Below are positions 57,551-64,000 of a stretch of DNA of 64,000 nucleotides, piece after piece. The stretch is from Hemerocallis citrina (lineage: Eukaryota > Streptophyta > Magnoliopsida > Asparagales > Asphodelaceae). The position numbers were made by a program, and so were the translations under genes. The DNA lies in contig CM030368.1 in the NCBI GenBank assembly GCA_017893485.1, forward strand, positions 178,742,504 through 178,806,503. The letters are read 5' to 3'. Each line of letters begins with the position of its first letter. Positions within the stretch are counted from its first letter, which is position 1. The notes beneath the pieces are model-generated. The model made no database searches. It was not told the DNA's origin and saw only the letters and a program-made list of their open reading frames with translations.

Positions 57551-57926
57551 CCAAACAAAAAGTTTTTAGGCGAAAAAATCAATAACATTTAATGCTCCTC
57601 TCAAGAAGAAAAAAACATTTTTCATGTAAAGATTTAGTGAAAATATCAGCAGGTTGTGAATTAGTTAAAACATACTCAAGAATAATATCCCTTTTTTGAA
57701 AAAAATACTAGCAAATGTCTATATGATATTAAAGGTGACTATGTAACTTATATCAAATAGTCGAGAGAAATGAGTTTAAATTTGCTTACCAGACAAAGAA
57801 TTAAACTAAAATCGTTTTACCTTAAAAAGATATGTTGTTCCCTTTTCTTTTCTTGATAGCGATGCAAAAATATTTTTTTCATCCGTCATGAGCTTTAGGC
57901 ATCCACTATCAAGGTGCTACCGATCA

Positions 57927-59713
57927 TTAGGTGAAGTACATTGATGTACCTACATTAAGATTAGTAGGTATCCATGTAGGTACTGTTCCTACACTTGTAT
58001 TCTTCTTTATCCAAACGAAGTTAGTATTCCTTTTTAAAGCACAATTATAGAAAATATGTCCTAATCTACAGCAGTAGTGACATGTGATACGATTATGCCT
58101 TGGGTCATGCACACTTGTATTGTTTTGAGTTGATTTGTAATTATATTGGTGACTATGCATGTGTGTATGACATGATGATTTCGATTTTTGATGGTGTATT
58201 GACTCTTCGTAACCAAGCCCTCGATTATCATGATAAGATCTTGAATTTTTTGTAATAAGGTAACTAGGCCCTTCATATTTTTCAACAATTTTCTCGAGCT
58301 CAATTACCCTTTTACAAAGTCTTTTTCTAGTCATCTCATCGTCTTTTGTGTTCCAACAAAGAGTGTCTAGGGTAGCATCAAGAATCCTATTTTGTTCGAG
58401 AGCCTCATTACATCCTTTCACTACTTCATCAAATTTTCTTTTACATTCTTTTAAATCATCAGTGAGCTAGCAATATAAACAGACTTCTCATGAATTTCTC
58501 TCAAGTGTTCACCATGTATTGCTAAGAATTCTTGAACTTGTTGTTTTAAGAGTTCATTTTCCTCTAACAATACATCATGATCCTTTCTAAATGACTTGAA
58601 TTTTTCAATGATCAAGGAATTTTTATTTTTCAATTTTTGATTTTTAGCAATGCAAGAGTCATGAGATTCATTTGAAATTTGTTTATATTGTCTTAGTTCA
58701 CAACTCAATTTCTTAGCATAATCTTTTAATCCATTACACATATCTACTAACACATCATAAGTGGGTTCTTCGATTACCTCTTCTTGAGATGGTGATTGCA
58801 CCTCACCATTTCCAAGAGCCATGAAATCGACATTGTTGTGATATTGCTCATCCTCACTTGAATCTGAGTCCAGCCACGTTGCCTTCAATGCTTTCTTTCT
58901 CAATCCTAAATTGGAGTGATGATAATCTTTGTTCCTACCTTTCGATAGGGGACAGTTTGGGCGTATATGTCCTGTCTTGTTGCATTTCTAGCATACATCA
59001 TTTTTGTTTTTGTCCCATTCTCCTTGTGACCTGCTGTACTTTTTGCGTTTGAGATGCTTACAGAATTATTTAATTTGCCGTGTGAAATCTTTGTCTGATT
59101 CTTCATGGTCTGACTCTGATTTTGATGGACATGATTTATCTGCCTTTAGTGCAATAACTTTCTCTTCAGTCTTTGGCTCAATCCCTATGTTTTGTCTGTA
59201 TCTTTTGGTCTCCTCAATTTCCATCTCGTACGTTTTTAGCTTTCCTTGAAATGTATAGTAGACAAATCTCTTCTCTTCAAGCATTTCCCTCATTGCCGCG
59301 GCCTTGACATCTCACTCTGGCGTGAGACAGCTTATGAGCTTTCCGACCTTTCGGTCATCATCAAGCCCCTTACCTAAGCTCTCAAGTTCATGCGTAATGA
59401 TGTCAAAACGAGCGAGCATTTGATCCACGTTCCCCCCTGGCAACATGCGAAACACATCAAACTTATAGAAGCAAAAATTTAATTTAGCTTTTACCACGAA
59501 AGCGGTTCCTTCGTGTCGCTTCAACATGTTGTTCCAGATCTCGTAAGCTGTTTTGCAGTTACGCCCGCATCGCATCAGCTCTTCATTGTTCAACCCTGCA
59601 TAAAGAGCCGTCATGGCTTTGGAGTTTGCTGTCTTGAGGGCTAACTCCGCCTTTGTGAACTTCGTCTTTCCATCACTGACTGGGATTTTAGTTTTGTTGA
59701 TGCATACGTTCAC
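57927..59713 (-). pseudogene. SIRE-like gag
   Basis: Minus strand: KTKFTKAELALKTANSKAMTALYAGL and CKTAYEIWNNMLKRHEGTAF give the Gag core (59660-59500), with FDVFRMLPGGNVDQMLARFD (59470-59410). A basic coiled region with PKTEEKVIALKADKS follows. A first zinc knuckle reads C*KC-NKTG-H-IRPN-C with a TAG inside (about 58995-58950). Then come an acidic DSDSSEDE segment (58860) and a coiled coil (58600-58480). A second knuckle reads CHYC-CRLG-H-IFYN-C (about 58094-58047), and the segment ends NFVWIKKNTSVGTVPTWIP. Stops at about 59309, 59063, 58988 and 58448 make it non-functional. The long gag with late second knuckle is typical of the SIRE/Maximus lineage. Confidence 0.8.
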
Positions 59714-59910
59714 ACTTCTTCTCTGAGCATCTGTAAAAAATGAGACATACGAACTTTCCAGATGTCATAGCATTTTCCATAAAAAAATGGTGATCGTGTA
59801 AGACTTGTCCTATTGGAGACGAATGGCTCCGATGAGTACAAGTTTTGGTGAGGAGGGATTTCGGTCATTGGATCTTTTGCTTAAGCTTTTAAGCTTTTTA
59901 TAAGAACCTC

Positions 59911-59923
59911 GCTCTGATACCAC
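59911..59923 (-). other. Primer-binding site of the SIRE-like element
   Basis: On the minus strand GTGGTATCAGAGC, directly after the LTR end TTTACA. Confidence 0.88.
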
Positions 59924-60944
59924 TGTAAATCATCCTTAGGGGGGGGTGAATAGGGTGATCGTGCGGAATTAAAAAATAAAAAAATAAAGTAAAGTAAATT
60001 AAAGTAATGCAAGAGAGACATGAAAAGTAAACTCAGATGACGCAGCGATATAACGTGGTTCGACCTCCAGGTCTACGTCCACACCACCTACTTGTAGCAA
60101 TTCTCCGCTACAAGCATTCCATTATACTCAAAACCCTTAGTACAGTGATTCTCGGATTCGGGCCGAGAGACCTATTATACCCACAGGACTTCTAATCCAA
60201 GTCCCGTCAATCTCACCGAAGTGGAAAAATAAAGAAAATAAAATTCAAGATCGTTTGAGATCTTGACTAAAGTTTACAACCAATTCAACGCTCACACTCG
60301 GATTGATTATCAAGAGATTAGTTCAAAATAATTTTCTCAGAAGGAATAGGTGGTGAAGACACAGTGGATTCGTTCTATTAAATAGAAGAGGAAGTGTATC
60401 GATCAAAAGAGGCAACGATACATTCCAAAAAAGATATACAGCCAAGTTGCGGTCGACCGGTCAAAGTGTGCGGTCGACCGTTCATCTCTCTGGCGTAGCT
60501 AGAGGTGAAAGGTCGACCGCTATCTTTGCCAACAGAAGTTGTGGTCGACTGCGACGGTCGACCGACCTTAGGTACGGTCGACCGGTTCGTGGCTATATAA
60601 ATCGAATTCACTTTGTTTTCTTACCATAAACTAATCGCTCTTTAATCAATCAATTACAATAAATATCTCACGAAAATTTTGGCTAAAAATCCAGTCTTGA
60701 TAGATTGCTTGGAGATCAATTAATGTAGAGCTCTTTCCTCTTTTGTTTGTATATGCAATCTCACTTTATTGCTTTCCATTGCTTGCATATGCAATCTCCC
60801 TTTATTACTTTCCTTATTTGTATATTTGTGAATCTCTCTTGGATCTCTTTTTGATGTTAATTAATCCTAAAAATCTGACATACTAAATTCAAACTTATTA
60901 GTACAAGTGAGCACGTTTTGTGCACACCAAACCAAGAGTCAACA
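59924..60944 (-). repeat. 5' LTR of the SIRE-like element
   Basis: Pairs with 55635-56657. The region matching the palindrome reads ttcatctctctggcgtagct, an imperfect form. Confidence 0.9.
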
Positions 60945-61505
60945 AATACCGTGGGATGAATATTTATGCTGATAAGCTAGTTAAAATTTGTAATAATCAA
61001 AATATCTTTGGTGATTGGAACGAACCCACTATTACCTCCCATATCTTACAATTTAATAGAACTTACAAATTGAATGGAAAATATTTTAGAATTTTGGTAA
61101 AACAAAGTTATATCAAAATCAAAGTCATATGTAAATCCATTAGCCAAATTGAGGGAATTTTGCATAGTATCAGAAATGGATTTGGAAATACAAGCGCCAA
61201 CACACAAATTCCTCTCCCAAAATCTACAACCGGATACTCCAAAAAAAAACTGAATCATGTGCAGGACAAGTGAAACCCCTATTAAATGAAATAAGTATTT
61301 TGTACCATAGAATTATTGACTTTAATTTCTGAAACTTTGGTAATCAGATTGTATCAGCACTGAAAGGTACAGATGCTTTGTTTGTTTAAACCAGTTATCA
61401 GATTATCTCAGCTCAGAAAGCAACTCATGTTGCACTTAAACCATTTATAATCAAAGATACATGCCATCTTATGATGTCCATCAAAGATATATCTGCATGC
61501 TCTTA
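60945..61505 (+). other. Unassigned stretch with a 108-codon open frame
   Basis: From the end of the SIRE-like element to 61273 a frame reads RGMNIYADKLVKICNNQN, then FGDWNEPTITSHILQF, YKLNGKYFRILVKQ and KNLNHVQDK-like basic sequence. It is rich in Lys, Ile and Asn. I recognise no family. The insertion site of the SIRE-like element cuts its left end, and the frame meets a stop in the pre-insertion sequence. It may be a decayed gene or chance. Confidence 0.25.
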
Positions 61506-61954
61506 GAGCATCCATGGTCGTTATTTGCTAAAATATGCATTTTCGCATATTATACATATAGTAAAGTTTGTTTGCTGTAGTTGTAAAATGCTATAAATAT
61601 AGCCAAAAAGAAAAAAAAAAGGAAAAATGGTTGGAAAGAACTCTAAGTTCCGTCCAAGTCAAAAGAGGGGGGGATGAGCTATTTGAGGGATGGCACTTCC
61701 GAGGAAAAAATGGAAAAAAAAATATTTTTGGATCGGGACGGAAAGTGAAGTTGCGTTGAAGAATTAAAAAATAATTTTTTTTTTTGGGACGGAAAGTGAA
61801 GTTGCGTCCTGTATAATATGCATTTCTCTCAATTCCACTCTCAATTATAGCAATCTACTGTCGCTATTTATGCATTAAATAGCAAACGACTTGCAGCTGG
61901 TCGTTTGCTATAAAATACATTTTATGCATAAATAGTACACAACTATGGATGCTC
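61506..61954. mobile_element. Harbinger-like MITE copy E
   Basis: Ends gagcatccatggtcgt...acaactatggatgctc between TTA (61503-61505) and TTA (61955-61957). The interior has cgggacggaaagtgaagttgcg twice (about 61733 and 61785). The shortest of the five copies. Confidence 0.85.
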
Positions 61955-61957
61955 TTA

Positions 61958-62435
61958 TCTTAGACCATGAATGGATCCCAGTAACCTGATAACCTCATCC
62001 AAATCCAACCAATTTTTTGGGTTTGAATCGGCAAATATTGTCGAATGCCCTCTCAATACAGACAGAAAATATGAAAACTAACGGTGCATACAGCAAGTAC
62101 CACCCCTCCTAAGAAAACTACCGCAATTTGAACCTAATTCCGCAGCAATCACAATCTTCAGTCCTTTTCAATCACCAACTGCCATTATCATATTGAATTC
62201 AAAGCATCACACAAGGTATATACCTTTTTTTACACATGTAAAAGTTTAAATAAGAAGCTAGTTGAATTTGATTACAAGGTCAATGTGCACCAAATGTTTC
62301 TGAATTGAATTGAAAAAAAGAAGACAAAAAGGTCCAAACCATGAGGCCTGCTAGTTTATTTGGAGAGAAATCCTGGAACTATTACATCATGAAACATGTG
62401 TAACTGCACAATTATATATGTATAGTTAACAAAAG
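61958..62435. other. Intergenic, no gene seen
   Basis: AT-rich, probably the 3' flank of the Nudix remnant. Nothing else is supported. Confidence 0.4.
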
Positions 62436-62463
62436 TTATTCTGAAACTGTTGCATCATGAAGC

Positions 62464-62497
62464 ATGTGTGGGGGTGGGGGTGGGGGGGGGTGGGGGC
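62464..62497. repeat. G-rich (GGGGGT)n tract
   Basis: gtgggggtgggggtgggggg-type run; on the minus strand it codes the Pro/His-rich tail of the Nudix remnant. G-quadruplex potential. Confidence 0.8.
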
Positions 62498-62661
62498 ATA
62501 GAGAGGTTATAGAACCCATTGACTTCATTGCTTTCGCAGCTGAAAATGTATCGGTTGATATGCGTACATATGTCAGCAGCATAGAGGTGCGAGACAACCT
62601 ATCATCAAACTTGGACATAATTTGGCAGGCGGTGAAACCGTCATATTGGTTTTTGTATCTT

Positions 62662-63407
62662 TGTTGGGTTTATGTCTTGCATACTATGTTGGATAAGAAG
62701 ACGATGAGACGATGGAGGAATCGAGACGATCGGAGATGGAGTGCAAGCAGGGGAAACAGTGAGCAGCAGTAGCAGCATGAGTTGCGGTCAACCATATTTG
62801 GGATGCGGTCGACCGCCCTACTCAGCAGAAGTTCCCGAGAGGGGGACGATCGACCGAACTTGGGGTGCGATCGACCGACTGCGGCAGTTGATGGATTATT
62901 TGGGTCGGGTCTTGGCGATTCGTGAGAAGCCCAACTTGCTCTTCAAGTCAGATCTTATGGTCTTATCGTAGGGTTATCTCTTCAGGAATATCCAATGGTT
63001 ATTATATCAAGATATCAAGTTAGGAATTCTCTAAATCTCTATATATTGTTGTTATTGGCCTCCATTGAGAGCCAAGAGAGAGTGTACTTCATTGAAGGAA
63101 GAGATTGAGTGATTCTCTAATTGAAAACAACTAGTACTTCCTAGTGAGGTTTGAGAGATGGTCGTGGTAAGAATTGTAATATTCTTGTATGTTCTCTAGT
63201 TGAATAAGATTTTGGGTTTCTTTCTCCCCGGATTAAGGCGAAAGCCCCAACCGGGATAAATTTGTGTGTACTTTGGTGTATTTGGTATGATCTAGTATGT
63301 GCTTTGGTGTATTTGGTATGATCTAGTATGTGCTTGGTGGTTTGTGTTGATTGCATCGAATAACTCAACAAGATCCTAAGAGAGGTTTTCGGTTGAAATC
63401 CCTAACA
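62662..63407 (+). mobile_element. Solo copia LTR inside the Nudix exon
   Basis: Starts TGTTGGGTTTATGTCTTGCATA and ends AAATCCCTAACA, with perfect target duplication atctt (62657-62661 and 63408-63412). It is the same family as the LTRs in PFK intron 13 (shared start, aagacgatga block, ttcattgaa...gag block and end), but longer at 746 bp. It carries gcggtcgaccgc and gatcgaccgac boxes near 62805-62880. No internal region. Confidence 0.88.
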
Positions 63408-63697
63408 ATCTTGCTATGCAAATATTTGTTATATTCTTGAGCAACGGATCTTCTTAGTTCTTGCTGGTCCTCATATTCAGCAAGTGACATCCACTGCAGG
63501 TATACATTGATAGCATTAACTAAATCAAAGTATAAGAATATGAGCTTCGTTAGCATATATTGGACGAGGTAAAAGCTTTCTACTTTACCTCAGCAGCTTG
63601 AATCTCAGGCTCATCGATGGTGATGTTAGTTGATAATGGCTTGAGCATACAAACAAATAACAGGTCTGACTTCTCAAATATGACAAGATGGGCATGC

Positions 63698-64000
63698 CTA
63701 CAAACAAACAATCTCTATTACTTTAACTGAAGAACAAGGGATGCAGGTTTGTTGGTTGTATTGCTGAATAGTTAACCATGCAACCATACTACCAGAGGAA
63801 TTTAACCATCCAGGAAAAAAGAAAAAAGAAACTTCATAATTTCTACTAGGTATATCAAAACTACCAATTTTTTTTTTTATATAATGCAACAAATAGTACG
63901 AACATTGCACTTGCCAGAATTCTATTTTAGTTAACAGGGAAAGAAGACGTTGGAAGCATCCTTCGAATCTTTTAGTAGTCAACTGACGCACCTAAAATTA
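63698..64000 (-). other. Intron of the Nudix remnant
   Basis: Ends at the acceptor tttgtag before GCATGCCCATCTTG. No upstream Nudix exon is seen up to the window edge, so the catalytic-box exons must lie beyond. Confidence 0.4.

Larger units (their letters stand above)
55635..60944 (-). mobile_element. Gag-only SIRE/Maximus-like Ty1-copia element
   Basis: LTRs of 1023 bp (55635-56657) and 1021 bp (59924-60944); on the minus strand they start TGTTGACTC and end ...GATTTACA. Perfect target duplication aatac (55630-55634 and 60945-60949). A tRNA-Met-type primer site (59911-59923) adjoins the 5' LTR, and an aaaagggggagat polypurine tract (56658-56670) adjoins the 3' LTR. Between them is a large gag with two zinc knuckles and no protease, integrase or reverse transcriptase. 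The rest is non-coding with a GGTCGACC-bearing tandem repeat. Non-autonomous; the LTRs are very similar, so the insertion is recent. Confidence 0.88.
62436..63697 (-). pseudogene. Nudix hydrolase, 3' exons, broken
   Basis: Nudix enzymes hydrolyse nucleoside diphosphates linked to other groups. Minus strand: exon 63697-63589 reads HAHLVIFEKSDLLFVCMLKPLS, then IDEPEIQAAE, matching the region after the Nudix box in plant NUDT2/7/8-type proteins. After an intron with GT-AG ends, the next exon starts WMSLAEYEDQQ at 63493. A one-nucleotide shift near 63448-63470 is needed to reach PLLKNITNICIA. The exon is then cut by a solo LTR (62662-63407). Beyond it the sequence resumes RYKNQYDGFTACQIMSKFDD (62661-62600) and runs on to an unusual Pro-rich end (stop at 62436). 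The Nudix box itself would lie right of the window. Disrupted twice, so probably a pseudogene. Confidence 0.75.

Noticed and set aside
63698..63991. 97-codon open frame on the minus strand at the window edge
   Set aside because: Lies in the intron before the Nudix exon, shows no Nudix features and is AT-rich.

Overview
This is nuclear DNA from a flowering plant, most likely a eudicot. The evidence is a plant-type ATP-phosphofructokinase gene with 13 introns, a plant Nudix hydrolase remnant, and plant lineages of Ty1-copia, Ty3-gypsy, Helitron and PIF/Harbinger elements. I cannot name the species. Roughly 70% of the window is transposable-element DNA. Coordinates of nested elements rest on paired LTRs and target-site duplications (TSDs) read directly from the sequence.

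Left part (1-25303) is a stack of nested insertions. A decayed Ty1-copia element on + (pieces at 3561-3691, 7104-7689, 13880-16637, 24983-25303) has been split by (i) a minus-strand LTR element ending at 3560, (ii) a solo Tekay-like LTR (3692-7103, TSD cgcag), (iii) a Tekay-like element with 2.7-kb LTRs and only 0.8 kb inside (7690-13879, TSD atgaa), and (iv) a solo copia-type LTR (16638-24982, TSD attat/attac). The last is itself split by a gag-only Tat-like gypsy element (17718-24689, TSD ctagc) that carries four tandem-repeat arrays. The Tekay-like element contains a 51-nt piece of initiator tRNA-Met, the tRNA that matches its own primer-binding site.

Middle part (28010-37981, minus strand) is the one clearly intact cellular gene: ATP-dependent 6-phosphofructokinase, 14 coding exons, 543 aa, ten kb long because its introns hold a Ty1-copia element (intron 13), a Helitron (intron 10) and a Harbinger-like MITE (intron 4). 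Intron 11 appears to use a GC donor. A second MITE lies about 245 bp upstream of the start codon.

Right part (40066-61954) holds a minus-strand Ty1-copia element (40066-45154), three further MITEs of the same family, short Helitron ends, a GC-rich poly(A)-ended retroposon (47717-49570), a minus-strand chromovirus (49874-55566, TSD tcatg) and a gag-only SIRE/Maximus-like element (55635-60944, TSD aatac). At the far right (62436-63697) is the 3' end of a Nudix hydrolase gene, broken by a frameshift and by a solo LTR (62662-63407, TSD atctt) of the same family as the copia element in the phosphofructokinase intron.

Apart from phosphofructokinase, which commits fructose-6-phosphate to glycolysis in the cytosol, no working pathway or gene cluster is visible. 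The interest lies in the element biology: primer-tRNA capture, tandem arrays inside non-autonomous elements, palindromes present in only one of two LTRs, and motifs shared between unrelated LTR families.
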